From the NCBI GenBank assembly GCA_900544815.1, contig UQWT01000001.1:18274-82273 (forward strand): a stretch of 64,000 nt of DNA, read 5' to 3'. The first letter of the stretch is position 1. Each line of letters starts with the position of its first letter. Below, in pieces: positions 47,486 through 56,657 of the stretch. The notes under the pieces were generated by a model that saw only the letters and a program-made list of their open reading frames with translations, did no database searches and was not told the origin of the DNA. Source of the DNA: an uncultured Bacteroidales bacterium. GTDB taxonomy: Bacteria > Bacteroidota > Bacteroidia > Bacteroidales > UBA932. The position numbers and the translations under genes are program-made.

Positions 47486-48394
47486 CTATATCTTTTCAGC
47501 TATTCTCAGCTTGGCACTTCTACTTCTGTTGTTCTCCATCTGTTCGTTATTGTCGGGAAGCAAAGGCTTACGGTTAACAAGCTTAAAAGGGGTCTCTATC
47601 TTTCCATAGAAATCCTTTATGGCGGTTCCGCTACAGTTTCCTGTCTTCATGTAATTCTTTACCAACCTGTCTTCCAACGAGTGGTAGGTAATTACAGAAA
47701 GTCTTCCTCCGCTTTTTAAAACGTTCCCGGTTGCCGTAAGAAACTCCTCCAATGCACTCATCTCATGGTTTACCTCTATCCTTAAAGCCTGAAACAACTT
47801 GGCTAAAAATTTATGCCGCGTTTGTGCGTTAAAGAACTTGGACACAGTGTTCACTAACTCTTCTGTTGTCTCTATCCGGCTTATGGAGCGTGCCTTGCAG
47901 ATGACACCGGCAACCTTTCCGGGATTCTCTATCTCACCCCACTCCCTGAATATTTTAGTCAACTCCTCCTCCTCGTAGTCGTTTACTATGTCTGCGGCAT
48001 TAATCCCCTCTGCGTAGTTCATCCTCATATCCAATGGCGCGTCGAACCTAAAAGAAAACCCCCTTTCTTCCGTATCGAACTGGTGTGAGGAGACCCCAAG
48101 ATCTGCAAGTATCCCGTCTACTTTGCCAACATTAAGGTATTGAACAAAATTTTCAACGAATCTAAAGTTGTTGTGTACCGCAATAAGTCTGCTGTCCTTA
48201 GGTGCATTGGCTATGGCGTCTGCATCCTGATCAAAAGAGATGAGCTTTCCGCCGGAGCCTAATCTTTTGAGTATCTCGGCAGTATGTCCCGCTCCGCCCA
48301 TGGTGGCGTCTATATAGACCCCATCCTTGTGCTCCTCTATGTTAAGCCCATCTACACTTTGGTGTAGCAAAACCGGATTGTGATAACTGCTCAT
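47486..48394 (-). CDS. rsmH: 16S rRNA (cytosine1402-N4)-methyltransferase
   Basis: 302 residues. SAM-dependent RNA methyltransferase (formerly MraW). The N-terminal HNPVLLHQSVDGL, the SAM site DATMGGAGHTAEIL, and the VDGILADLGVSSHQFD signature are present, together with the C-terminal SYHSLEDRLVKNYM motif (here TYHSLEDR). It follows mraZ by 18 nt, as in nearly all bacteria. Confidence 0.97.
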   Translation of the reverse strand: MSSYHNPVLLHQSVDGLNIEEHKDGVYIDATMGGAGHTAEILKRLGSGGKLISFDQDADAIANAPKDSRLIAVHNNFRFVENFVQYLNVGKVDGILADLGVSSHQFDTEERGFSFRFDAPLDMRMNYAEGINAADIVNDYEEEELTKIFREWGEIENPGKVAGVICKARSISRIETTEELVNTVSKFFNAQTRHKFLAKLFQALRIEVNHEMSALEEFLTATGNVLKSGGRLSVITYHSLEDRLVKNYMKTGNCSGTAIKDFYGKIETPFKLVNRKPLLPDNNEQMENNRSRSAKLRIAEKI

Positions 48395-48412
48395 TTCAAA
48401 ATAGATTTAACT

Positions 48413-48859
48413 TTAACCCAAAATCTTTTGTGCCAATTGAGAGAAGTCTGCTCCATCCATCTTTCCGGCATCATATTTCTCACCGGACCATATCTCTATC
48501 TTATGATCGTTGCCGGCAAATACAAGCTCTTTGTCTGCTCCGATTTGCGAAAGAAGATGTTTTGGAATAGAGATCCTTCCCAATTTTCCATCCGGCTCTA
48601 CAATGGCTCTGTTCCTCATATATTCCCTCCAAAACAGTGCATGCTCTTTGTTGAAAAAGTTCAATCTGGATTTGACCATGTCCGATTCCTTCTCCCATTG
48701 CTCGTATGTGAACATCTCTAAACAATCCTCAAACAGGTCTTTTTTGATTACCAATAAGTTGCTTCCCGACAAAGAGAGCACAGCCTTAAAAGCGGAGGGG
48801 AATACCACTCTGCCCTTATCATCTATCTTAACTCTATATTCACCAATGAATTTTGCCAT
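48413..48859 (-). CDS. mraZ: Transcriptional regulator MraZ
   Basis: 148 residues, two SpoVT/AbrB-like halves, each with the DxxxR-type loop (DDKGRVVFPSAFK near the N terminus; DGKLGRISIPKHLL in the second half). MraZ assembles as a ring and binds direct repeats upstream of the division cluster. It is the first gene of that cluster; a triple 10-bp repeat lies 58-87 nt upstream. Confidence 0.96.
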   Translation of the reverse strand: MAKFIGEYRVKIDDKGRVVFPSAFKAVLSLSGSNLLVIKKDLFEDCLEMFTYEQWEKESDMVKSRLNFFNKEHALFWREYMRNRAIVEPDGKLGRISIPKHLLSQIGADKELVFAGNDHKIEIWSGEKYDAGKMDGADFSQLAQKILG

Positions 48860-48890
48860 TGTTGTTCTTTTGGATACTTTGGGGGTTCTG

Positions 48891-48946
48891 CAAAATTAAG
48901 TATTCTTTTCTATACTTTTACACTTTTTTACATTTTTTTACACAAA
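48891..48946 (-). promoter_or_regulatory. mraZ promoter and probable MraZ operator
   Basis: On the minus strand TAATTTTG (48891-48898) is a good -7 box, 32 nt before the mraZ ATG. Immediately upstream are three 10-bp repeats, TTTGTGTAAA (48937-48946), AAAATGTAAA (48927-48936) and AAAGTGTAAA (48917-48926). Each is a 7-nt motif plus AAA, the form known for MraZ sites in mollicutes (AAAGTGK plus a 3-nt spacer). They overlap the -33 region. Repression or activation cannot be told. Confidence 0.6.
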
Positions 48947-49030
48947 GTTATCAACAGTTTGCTTTTTTTGCTCTATCTTTATGCTTACAAACAGGATTTG
49001 AAATTTATTGTTGTCTGTAAATGATTGTTT

Positions 49031-50287
49031 ATGAATAAATTGGTGTTAATTGTCTTGGTTCTGGTATTTTTTGCCTGCAATAATAATGGGCAGCCTATAG
49101 AGGAGGCTGTTGTAACTGAAAAGGATACGGTTTTTCAGTATGGAATACCTGTAGACGACTATGAAATAACAATATCGGATATTGGTAACGGTGATCTGTT
49201 TGGTACATTGTTGAACGATGCAGGGGTAGACTGGCAGACTATTCAAAAACTAATATCAATAGCCGGAGATAAGTTTGATGTAAAGAAGATAAAGGTTGGC
49301 AACGAATATGAGTTCTTTTACAGAAGAATAGGGGATAGCTTAGAACTGTCTCCAAGTTTTTTTGTATATGAGAAGGACAGACTCTCACATGTTGTAATGG
49401 GACTCAAAGACTCGCTCTTTGTGAGTGTTGTTGAGAAGGACATTGTTACAAATAAGCGAGTGGCTAAAATAGATATTCAATCATCATTGTGGCTAGATAT
49501 GAAAAGAGCCGGAGTGCCGGCAATACTTGCAATAAAGTTAGAGGATATATTTGCTTGGACAATAGATTTTTCTGGGTTGCAAAAAGGGGATAGCTTTGAG
49601 GTTCTCTATGACGAACTAACCTATAAGGATGAGCTGTTGGATATAGGAGACCTGTATTATGCTGTTGCCTCTCATAACGGAAAAATATATCCTGCTGTGC
49701 GTTATCAGATTGAGGATAGCGGAGCCATGTATTGGAACGAAACAGGAGAGAGCCTTAAAAAGGCTTTTCTTAAGGCACCTTTGCGTTTTACAAGAATCAG
49801 TTCCGGCTTTACATACGCGAGAAGGCATCCGGTGCTTAAAATTGTTCGACCTCACACAGGCGTTGATTATGCTGCACCGGCAGGCACCCCTGTAATGTCT
49901 ATTGGAGACGGAGTTGTAATCTTTAAGGGATGGACGAATGGCGGAGGAAATACTGTAAAGATCAAACATAACAAAATATATACTACATCGTACATGCATC
50001 TTAAAGGATTTGCGAAAGGGCTTGCTTCCGGAAAAAGGGTGAATCAGGGTGAGGTTATAGGATTCGTAGGAAGTACTGGTATTTCAACAGGCCCTCACTT
50101 GGATTTTAGAGTTTATAGAAGCGGCACCCCAATAAATCCTTTAAAGATGGACAGCCCGGCTGCTGAACCTTTGGATAAGAAATATTTAGAGGACTTCAAG
50201 GCTGTAGGTGAGAGGTACAAACAACAGATGGACAGCGTGATATCAGATGATTATTATATAGACTTTTTAAAGGGCCTTATTCCGTAG
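49031..50287 (+). CDS. M23 family peptidoglycan metallopeptidase, lipoprotein
   Basis: 418 residues from the ATG at 49031; a TTG two codons upstream is in frame but less likely. The signal peptide ends in a lipobox with Cys16 (VFFAC). Residues ~40-240 hold two LysM/OapA-like beta regions, followed by an M23 domain (~255-375). H275-x3-D279 (HTGVD) and H323 (YMHLKG) are present; the last motif is H356-L-D358, so the usual third zinc ligand His is Asp. It divergently faces mraZ. Confidence 0.88.
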   Translation: MNKLVLIVLVLVFFACNNNGQPIEEAVVTEKDTVFQYGIPVDDYEITISDIGNGDLFGTLLNDAGVDWQTIQKLISIAGDKFDVKKIKVGNEYEFFYRRIGDSLELSPSFFVYEKDRLSHVVMGLKDSLFVSVVEKDIVTNKRVAKIDIQSSLWLDMKRAGVPAILAIKLEDIFAWTIDFSGLQKGDSFEVLYDELTYKDELLDIGDLYYAVASHNGKIYPAVRYQIEDSGAMYWNETGESLKKAFLKAPLRFTRISSGFTYARRHPVLKIVRPHTGVDYAAPAGTPVMSIGDGVVIFKGWTNGGGNTVKIKHNKIYTTSYMHLKGFAKGLASGKRVNQGEVIGFVGSTGISTGPHLDFRVYRSGTPINPLKMDSPAAEPLDKKYLEDFKAVGERYKQQMDSVISDDYYIDFLKGLIP

Positions 50288-50391
50288 CCATTTATTGGCT
50301 TTGGCTTTGGCTTTCTTTCTACTTTTTACTTTAAAAAGGCCAACGCCAACGCTTTCTTTACCCTCTTTACTTCAAAAAGGCCAACGCTACT
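50288..50391. repeat. Facing hexamer arrays between M23 and DUF4783 genes
   Basis: Left arm 50295-50314 (TTGGCTTTGGCTTTGGCTTT) faces two right arms, 50335-50356 (GGCCAACGCCAACGC) and 50376-50389 (AAGGCCAACGCTAC). They can fold back, with about 8 of 9 bases paired per unit. The last right arm contains the DUF4783 stop (TAG, minus strand, 50387-50389). It probably ends both convergent transcripts and occupies the whole gap. Confidence 0.7.
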
Positions 50392-50776
50392 CCTTCTCTA
50401 TTCGTAACTGCTGTACAAAATTGCCGTTTGTATCTGTTTTTACAAAAAGGGTTATTCTAAAATTACCAGACTCTGTGGTAAGCGTTCCTATAGCATATTT
50501 CATAGGGGCCTTTCCGCTTTTATGAATTATGGAGAAACTTTTCGGGGGATATTTTATAAAGAAATCTTTCATTATCTGAGTAGCTTGCGTCTTGCTGCAA
50601 TCATTTACGCTACCAGAAATTTCAAGCTCTAAATTGCTTGCAAACCAAGCAGATAGTTTTTGAAAATCTCCGTTTTGTATATATTTTCCTATAGGTACAA
50701 AAACATCATTTTCCTGTTGAGCAAAAAGCGGAAGAGAAAAAAATGCAAGCAGTATGTATATATATAATCTTTTCAT
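50387..50776 (-). CDS. DUF4783 exported protein
   Basis: 129 residues from the ATG at 50774-50776; an upstream in-frame start would add an unlikely 18-residue tail before the signal peptide. The signal peptide is MKRLYIYILLAFFSLPLFAQ. The mature ~110 residues match DUF4783, a small beta/alpha (NTF2/lumazine-like) fold of unknown function seen in Bacteroidota. It is convergent with the M23 lipoprotein gene and divergent from rlmH. Confidence 0.85.
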   Translation of the reverse strand: MKRLYIYILLAFFSLPLFAQQENDVFVPIGKYIQNGDFQKLSAWFASNLELEISGSVNDCSKTQATQIMKDFFIKYPPKSFSIIHKSGKAPMKYAIGTLTTESGNFRITLFVKTDTNGNFVQQLRIEKE

Positions 50777-50895
50777 CTTTATGTCACTATTGTGGTAAAA
50801 CTCACGCGAGTTGTACAAAAAACAAGCCAATAACTGTAACTGTGTGGCACAATCAATGCTGCTCTTATGTGTGCAAAGGTATTAATATTTTTAAT

Positions 50896-50903
50896 TACAT
50901 TTG
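50896..50903 (+). promoter_or_regulatory. Putative rlmH promoter -7 box
   Basis: TACATTTG matches TAnnTTTG but ends only 8 nt before the rlmH ATG, which would give an almost leaderless mRNA. No clear -33 box is seen. Confidence 0.35.
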
Positions 50904-50911
50904 TGTCTGTT

Positions 50912-51382
50912 ATGAAATTCACGTTGTTAACAGTAGGAAAGACCACGTTCCCGTTTGTTGAAGAGGGACTGTGCCTGTACGAGAAAAGATTGGGATTTTA
51001 TATTAATTACCAAAGAGTTGAAATACCCGAACTGAAAAATGCAAAGGCATTGTCTTTTCAACAGATAAAACAAAAGGAGGGTACACTTATATTAAAAAGT
51101 GTAAAGGTTAATGATACGCTTATCCTTATGGATGAGAGGGGTATTCAGTATGATTCTATAAAGTGGGCAGAAAAGATGGAGGGGTATATGCAGGCCGGCC
51201 GAGATGTGGTTTTTGTTATAGGTGGAGCTTACGGATTCAGCAGGGAGGTATATGACAGGGCAAACGGACTTGTCTCTTTGTCTAAAATGACCTTTTCACA
51301 TCAGATTATAAGGGTTATATTTCTTGAGCAGCTCTACAGGGCATGTACCATAATTAAAGGGGAGCCTTATCATCACAAATGA
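50912..51382 (+). CDS. rlmH: 23S rRNA (pseudouridine1915-N3)-methyltransferase
   Basis: 156 residues from the ATG at 50912; an upstream in-frame ATG would add 15 hydrophobic residues not found in the family. SPOUT-class RlmH: the SAM-binding knot is seen in VVFVIGGAYGFS and the C-terminal SLSKMTFSHQIIRVIFLEQLYRACTI. It modifies helix 69 of 23S rRNA in the assembled ribosome. It lies upstream of the large kinase gene (33-nt gap). Confidence 0.96.
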   Translation: MKFTLLTVGKTTFPFVEEGLCLYEKRLGFYINYQRVEIPELKNAKALSFQQIKQKEGTLILKSVKVNDTLILMDERGIQYDSIKWAEKMEGYMQAGRDVVFVIGGAYGFSREVYDRANGLVSLSKMTFSHQIIRVIFLEQLYRACTIIKGEPYHHK

Positions 51383-51415
51383 GATACGTGAAACAGAATT
51401 TAAAATTTTGAAAGT

Positions 51416-54400
51416 ATGAAGATTGGTATTGCAGATAGATTATTGTACTGTTTAAAATACTGTTTTTTATTTGTTAGAGGGAACAGAACGGCTATTTTGG
51501 CTGTCCTTACCCTCTTTTGTGCCTTATTGCTGATTATGTCAAGGAGTCCTGTCTATAATGTTGACAACGAGGTAAAGAGGATAGAGCGTAATGTAAATAA
51601 GCGGTTGGCTCTTCTAAATGATTATGTAGATGAGGTAAAAAACACTCCTCCAACAGACAGTTGGCCTTATCTTAAAGGTTTTCCGGAGGATATGATTATC
51701 TACAGGTATAATTCGGATACTCTCCAATTTTGGAAAAACCAGTTTCCCATAGGAAATGACGAGGTAGATATCCTGCCTCTGTGGTACAGACTCAGCTATC
51801 TTAACACAAAAAACTATTTTAATACCCCTTTGGCCTATCTGAGTAGCAGCGAGCTTCAGTATGTGAACTTGGGTACGGGATGGTATCTTGTTAATGTTCA
51901 GTTGGCCGGGAGAACAAAAATTGTAAGTGCCCTGCTTGTAAAAACTGAGTATATGGGTAGCGGATCAACACTTATAAGCAGAAATAATCCTTATCTGTCA
52001 AAGAATAAAAGGGTGAAGATTGTACCTGTGAACAGCGGTGAAGGTGTTGTTGTAAATAATACAAATGGTGAACCCCTTTTCTCTGTATTGGAAGAGAGGC
52101 TCTCCAATACCATCTCCTACAATTATGCTTTAGGGTGGATTACCGTTCTTCTTGCATTTATTACAATGTACTCTTTTCTGTACAATCATCATAAATTCAG
52201 GTTTTATGTGATGTACCTTATAGGATTGGTTATCTTAAGGCTTACCTGTATTGGCTTTGGCTCTTACTTGTGGAATTATGAAATTTTTTCCCCAATGCTT
52301 TATGCAGATACCGGGTTGTTCTCATCATTTGGAGGTCTGCTGTTAAATAATATGTTTGTTTTTCTTGCAATCTTGGGGCTGTTCCAATTAAGAAGAAGCA
52401 TTGTAGGGAAACTTATTGTTTTTGATAGAAAGATTGCAGGCGGAACAGATGGAAAAGGTGGTTGTGGTGGAGTGAAGTTGAGAAAAGGATTATTAATGGG
52501 TGGAATTTTCGTTATTCCACTTATAATTGTCATATATGTTCATATTACACTTAAATCGCTGATATACAACTCAAGCATAATATTGGAACTATATAGGTTA
52601 GATGAACTTACACTCTATTCTTGTCTTGCCTATATATCGTATGGACTACTGTTTATAGCACTCCTCCTCTCTCTGCAACTAACGATATCGTCTGTTAGAG
52701 GGTTAAGAGGTTTTTCACTTCTTAGCTACAGAAGTACGGTTGTATTTATGTTAGTGGTGTCTCTATATACACTTATTACCGTTTCTGTTTGCGGTTTGAA
52801 TAAAGAGAGGGAGAGGAGCAGAATGTGGGCAGGCAAACTGTCTGTTGAAAGAGATGTAGGACTCGAACTGCAACTGCGTTCAGTTGAGAGCAAAATCCAG
52901 TCTGACCCTGTAATAGCTTCAATCCTTGTCTCACCGGAGAGCAGTCTTAATATTCTAAAGAACAGATTAGACGAACTATACCTTAAAGGTATGACTCAAC
53001 GCTATGAGATAAAACTTAATATATGCAAGCCTAATGATGTGCTGCTTTATAATCAAGGGCAGCGCATAGTAGACTGTAACAAATATTTTAATGAGATAAG
53101 GCAATATGGGACTTCAATTACCGACAACTCTAATTTTTATTTCCTTAATAATTATAACGGAAAGATAAGCTATTTGGGGGTGTTTTACTATTTAACGCCA
53201 ATTGGTGTTGTAAATCTCTATTTGGAATTTAACTCCCGATATGCCAAGAGTATGCAGGGTTATCCTGCTCAATTGCTTAATTACAAGCAGGTAGATAATA
53301 TTAATCTGCCATTTTCATATTCTTACGGAAAATACATAGATGGCCGGCTTATATCATATAGTGGAGACTATAATTTCCCTACCTCTGTAGATGAGACGGA
53401 ATATGATGTGGGATTTTCATCTTTCAAAAAGGGAAAGAACCTGTTTTTTGTAGATAAAAGCATAACAGGCAAGATTATAGTAATTACAAGGCCTGTAAGG
53501 TGGGCGCTCTCATATTTTATCTCGTTTTCATACCTTATGCTGTTCTACGGAGGGCTTATCTTTATATTCTTGAGAATAAGGAGAATGAACAAAAATGTCC
53601 TTAGGATAAGGATGCCAAAGAAGTCGTTCAAACGCAAGATTACCTATCTTGTTACCGCATCGCTTGTTTTTGCACTTATCTGTATGGGGGCAGGAAGTAT
53701 ATGGTTTAGTGTTATATTCTATAATGAGAACAACAGGCTGCAGATGGAGGAGAAGCTGCAGACAGTGCAATCTACTTTAGAGGAGTATTGTAAATATGTT
53801 GAGGAGTATACGCAACTTAATACACAGGATCTTATATCTACCATAGACAGGCTTTCATCGAGCATACAGGTGGATATAAATCTGTATGACCCTCATGGCA
53901 GACTTATTAGATCCACACAGCCTGAACTGTTTGACAAGTCTTTAATCTCATCAAGGATAAATTCCGAGGCTTATGACAAATTGGTGCATGAGAGAAAGCG
54001 CCAGGTGCAGAATGTAGAGAGATTGGGCGATTTAGACTATTACTCGCTTTATTCACCTATACTTAATAATCAGGGCAGGCTTATATCAATTGTGAATATT
54101 CCATATTTTGTAAAGCCTTCGGATTTTAGGGGCGACCTTTCTGCTGTCATTGCTACTATAATAAATATCTATCTGTTGCTTCTTATTGCAGCAATCGTAG
54201 GTGGAGGAATGTTGTCAAAACAGTTGTCGAAACCGTTGGCGGCAATAAGCAGCAAGATGAAACGTATGGATGTGTCCAAAAAGGCGGAGCATATAGATTA
54301 TAAGAACAGAGATGAGCTTGGGCTGCTTGTTGGTGCATACAATAAAATGGTAGATGATTTGGAGGAGAGTACACAACAGCTTGCCAAAAATGAGCGTGAA

Positions 54401-55090
54401 CATGCCTGGAGTGAGATGGCAAGGCAGATAGCACATGAGATAAAAAATCCTCTTACCCCAATGAGGCTTAGTATACAACATCTTATAAGCATGAAACAGA
54501 GAAATATAGCCGGGTGGGAGAATAAGTTTGAAGATGTTGCAAATTCTATCTTGGAGCAGATAGAGATATTGTCAAATACTGCGTCTGAGTTCTCGAGTTT
54601 TGCCAAATTCTATTTTGAGGAATCCATTGAGATTAATCTTTATACGCTGCTTGAGGAGCAGAAGATACTCTTTGATACACATGATAATATTAGAATCTCA
54701 TTTGTGCATGATACAGATGAGGCAATGGTCTTTGCCAGAAAGGGTCAGATAATAAGAGTTATAGTAAATCTGCTTTCAAATGCGGTACAGGCTGTTGAGG
54801 CAAATGGAGGTGGCTATGTAAAGATATCTCTTAAACAGGAGCGTGGAGGCTACAGGGTCTCTTTTGAGGATAACGGGCCTGGTGTAAAGCCGGATGATAT
54901 TGGCAAGCTGTTCAAGCCTAATTTTACAACAAAGAGTAGTGGAACAGGTTTGGGACTTGCAATAAGCCAGAATATAATAGACCAAAGTGGCGGTGAGATC
55001 TCATATTGTCGTAGTGAGTTTGGCGGTGCAAACTTCAACTTCCTCTTGCCTATGGCTGCTTTGAGAATACGCGACGAGGTGGAGAAATAA
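51416..55090 (+). CDS. Very large membrane sensor histidine kinase
   Basis: 1224 residues. One helix near the N terminus (~25-41) and a long periplasmic region (~42-235), then about six to seven helices (~237-460), a second extracytoplasmic region, further helices near ~700 and ~755-780, a PAS/Cache-like stretch (~790-905), a helix (~908-932) and HAMP (~932-985). The kinase core follows: H-box EMARQIAHEIKNPLTPMRLS (His ~1007), N-box LLSNAVQAV (~1118), G1 DNGPGV, and GTGLGLAIS (~1175). The core resembles NtrY-type kinases. No response regulator is adjacent, so it is an orphan. The signal is unknown. Confidence 0.92.
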   Translation: MKIGIADRLLYCLKYCFLFVRGNRTAILAVLTLFCALLLIMSRSPVYNVDNEVKRIERNVNKRLALLNDYVDEVKNTPPTDSWPYLKGFPEDMIIYRYNSDTLQFWKNQFPIGNDEVDILPLWYRLSYLNTKNYFNTPLAYLSSSELQYVNLGTGWYLVNVQLAGRTKIVSALLVKTEYMGSGSTLISRNNPYLSKNKRVKIVPVNSGEGVVVNNTNGEPLFSVLEERLSNTISYNYALGWITVLLAFITMYSFLYNHHKFRFYVMYLIGLVILRLTCIGFGSYLWNYEIFSPMLYADTGLFSSFGGLLLNNMFVFLAILGLFQLRRSIVGKLIVFDRKIAGGTDGKGGCGGVKLRKGLLMGGIFVIPLIIVIYVHITLKSLIYNSSIILELYRLDELTLYSCLAYISYGLLFIALLLSLQLTISSVRGLRGFSLLSYRSTVVFMLVVSLYTLITVSVCGLNKERERSRMWAGKLSVERDVGLELQLRSVESKIQSDPVIASILVSPESSLNILKNRLDELYLKGMTQRYEIKLNICKPNDVLLYNQGQRIVDCNKYFNEIRQYGTSITDNSNFYFLNNYNGKISYLGVFYYLTPIGVVNLYLEFNSRYAKSMQGYPAQLLNYKQVDNINLPFSYSYGKYIDGRLISYSGDYNFPTSVDETEYDVGFSSFKKGKNLFFVDKSITGKIIVITRPVRWALSYFISFSYLMLFYGGLIFIFLRIRRMNKNVLRIRMPKKSFKRKITYLVTASLVFALICMGAGSIWFSVIFYNENNRLQMEEKLQTVQSTLEEYCKYVEEYTQLNTQDLISTIDRLSSSIQVDINLYDPHGRLIRSTQPELFDKSLISSRINSEAYDKLVHERKRQVQNVERLGDLDYYSLYSPILNNQGRLISIVNIPYFVKPSDFRGDLSAVIATIINIYLLLLIAAIVGGGMLSKQLSKPLAAISSKMKRMDVSKKAEHIDYKNRDELGLLVGAYNKMVDDLEESTQQLAKNEREHAWSEMARQIAHEIKNPLTPMRLSIQHLISMKQRNIAGWENKFEDVANSILEQIEILSNTASEFSSFAKFYFEESIEINLYTLLEEQKILFDTHDNIRISFVHDTDEAMVFARKGQIIRVIVNLLSNAVQAVEANGGGYVKISLKQERGGYRVSFEDNGPGVKPDDIGKLFKPNFTTKSSGTGLGLAISQNIIDQSGGEISYCRSEFGGANFNFLLPMAALRIRDEVEK

Positions 55091-55117
55091 AAAAATTGCC
55101 CATTCGGCAACTTTTTT
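55088..55117. terminator. Bidirectional terminator between the kinase gene and der
   Basis: A short GC stem TTGCC / GGCAA (55096-55100, 55106-55110) with a 5-nt loop, flanked by an A-run and by TTTTTTATTT, works in both directions. It starts at the kinase stop and reaches the der stop. Confidence 0.8.
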
Positions 55118-56423
55118 ATTTCTGTCTCAGGTATATCTGAATAGGACATCCCTCAAAATTGAAATGCTCTCTTAACCTGTTCTCCAAGAATCTTTTGTAA
55201 GGATCCTTAACATATTGAGGCAGGTTGCAGAAGAATGCAAATGACGGGCTTGCCGTGGGCAATTGGGTAATGTATTTAATCTTTATGTATTTGCCCTTTG
55301 TTGCGGGTGGCGGATAGTTCTCTATCTCCTGGAGCATAACCTCATTAAGTTGAGATGTAGGAATTTTTTTTGAATAATTCTCATATACATGTGCTGCTGA
55401 TTTCAGGACATCGAGAATACGCAGCTTTTCTATGACTGAGGTAAAGATAATAGGAACATCTGTGAATGGCGCTATTCGCTTTAGGATAGCCTCTTTAAAC
55501 TCTTTCATGGTGTTGGAGCTTTTTGTAATGGTATCCCATTTGTTTACAACTATAACGCATCCTTTTTTGTTGCGTTGGATAAGGTTATAAATAGCCATAT
55601 CCTGTGCTTCAATGCCATTTTGTGCATCTATCATAAGTATGCAGATATCGGAGTTCTCAATGCTCTTTACGGCTCTCATTACCGAGTAGAATTCGAGATC
55701 CTCTGTAACTTTTGTCTTTTTTCTTAGCCCTGCTGTATCTACTAGCATAAACTCATAGCCAAACTTGTTGTAAAGTGTTGCAATGGAGTCTCTTGTAGTT
55801 CCGGCAATGTTTGTTACAATATTGCGTTCCTCTCCCAAAAGTGCATTGGTGAGCGACGATTTGCCAACATTAGGACGTCCCACAATGGTAATGTGTGGTA
55901 TATGCTTCTCCTCCTCTTCCTGTTTTGGATTGTCGGGAAGCAGAGAGCATACTTTATCTAAAAGGTCTCCTGTGCCGCTTCCGTTGGCTGCCGCAATTGA
56001 GTACGGCTCGCCTAATCCCAAAGAATTGAATTCATATACTCCAAATATCTTGTCTCCGGTATCTACCTTGTTGACTACAGGAATAACCGGCTTTTTGCAT
56101 CTTCTTAGTATACTGGCAATCTCCATGTCGTAGTCTGTGATACCGGTCCCAACTTCACATAAGAATAGGATCACATCTGCCTCGTCTATGGCAAGCTGTA
56201 CCTGTTTCCTTATCTCTCCCTCAAAAATGTCATCTGAATTTGAGGTATATCCGCCTGTGTCTATAACAGAAAACTCTTTTCCGCACCATTCGCCAAGGCC
56301 ATAGTGTCTGTCTCGGGTAACGCCGGCTGTCTCGTCTACAATGGCCTTTCGTTGCCCCACAAGTCTGTTGAAAAGTGTTGATTTACCAACGTTGGGTCTT
56401 CCTACAATTGCAATTATTCCCAT
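55116..56423 (-). CDS. der: Ribosome assembly GTPase Der
   Basis: 435 residues with two tandem G domains and a C-terminal KH-like domain. The first domain has GRPNVGKST (8-16), DTGGYTS and NKVD; the second repeats [19 protein letters not shown] and NKWD. Der is essential for 50S assembly. It is a single gene, separated from its upstream neighbour by the repeat-rich 455-nt gap. Confidence 0.98.
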   Translation of the reverse strand: MGIIAIVGRPNVGKSTLFNRLVGQRKAIVDETAGVTRDRHYGLGEWCGKEFSVIDTGGYTSNSDDIFEGEIRKQVQLAIDEADVILFLCEVGTGITDYDMEIASILRRCKKPVIPVVNKVDTGDKIFGVYEFNSLGLGEPYSIAAANGSGTGDLLDKVCSLLPDNPKQEEEEKHIPHITIVGRPNVGKSSLTNALLGEERNIVTNIAGTTRDSIATLYNKFGYEFMLVDTAGLRKKTKVTEDLEFYSVMRAVKSIENSDICILMIDAQNGIEAQDMAIYNLIQRNKKGCVIVVNKWDTITKSSNTMKEFKEAILKRIAPFTDVPIIFTSVIEKLRILDVLKSAAHVYENYSKKIPTSQLNEVMLQEIENYPPPATKGKYIKIKYITQLPTASPSFAFFCNLPQYVKDPYKRFLENRLREHFNFEGCPIQIYLRQK

Positions 56424-56521
56424 ATATCTATTCTCCTGTTTTTTGTTATTCTACAGCTTAGTAATCTTAAAAGAATAACTTGGTAATCTTTAATTGTCTT
56501 TTCGGTCTATATTTCTTTTCT

Positions 56522-56529
56522 CAAAAATA
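56522..56529 (-). promoter_or_regulatory. Putative der promoter -7 box
   Basis: On the minus strand TATTTTTG matches TAnnTTTG and lies 98 nt before the der ATG. The -33 region is not convincing. Confidence 0.4.
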
Positions 56530-56555
56530 CTGCTAAATCTTTACCAACTTATTTT

Positions 56556-56589
56556 TTAACGCTTACTTAACTGCTTTAGCTTTAGCTGA
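56556..56589 (-). repeat. Hexamer array, der side of element B
   Basis: Degenerate units CTTTAGCTTTAGC and TAACGC within 56556-56589 (plus-strand RTTRGC orientation). They face the array at 56849-56873 on the other side of element B. Confidence 0.5.
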
Positions 56590-56657
56590 TATTTTGGTTG
56601 TAAATCAGTTGATTGGCTTCTTTACTATCTCTCCCCTCTTTACTTTCTTTACTCATA

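Noticed and set aside
48948..48956. TTATCAACA, one mismatch from a DnaA box, upstream of mraZ, as a hint of a replication origin
   Set aside because: Only one site is present, with no dnaA/dnaN nearby and no AT-rich unwinding region with further boxes.
50777..50830. Upstream start for the DUF4783 gene
   Set aside because: It would place 18 residues before a typical signal peptide.
50867..50911. Upstream ATG for RlmH adding 15 hydrophobic residues
   Set aside because: RlmH is a small cytosolic enzyme whose members start at MKFTLLTVGK; a -7 box also lies after this ATG.
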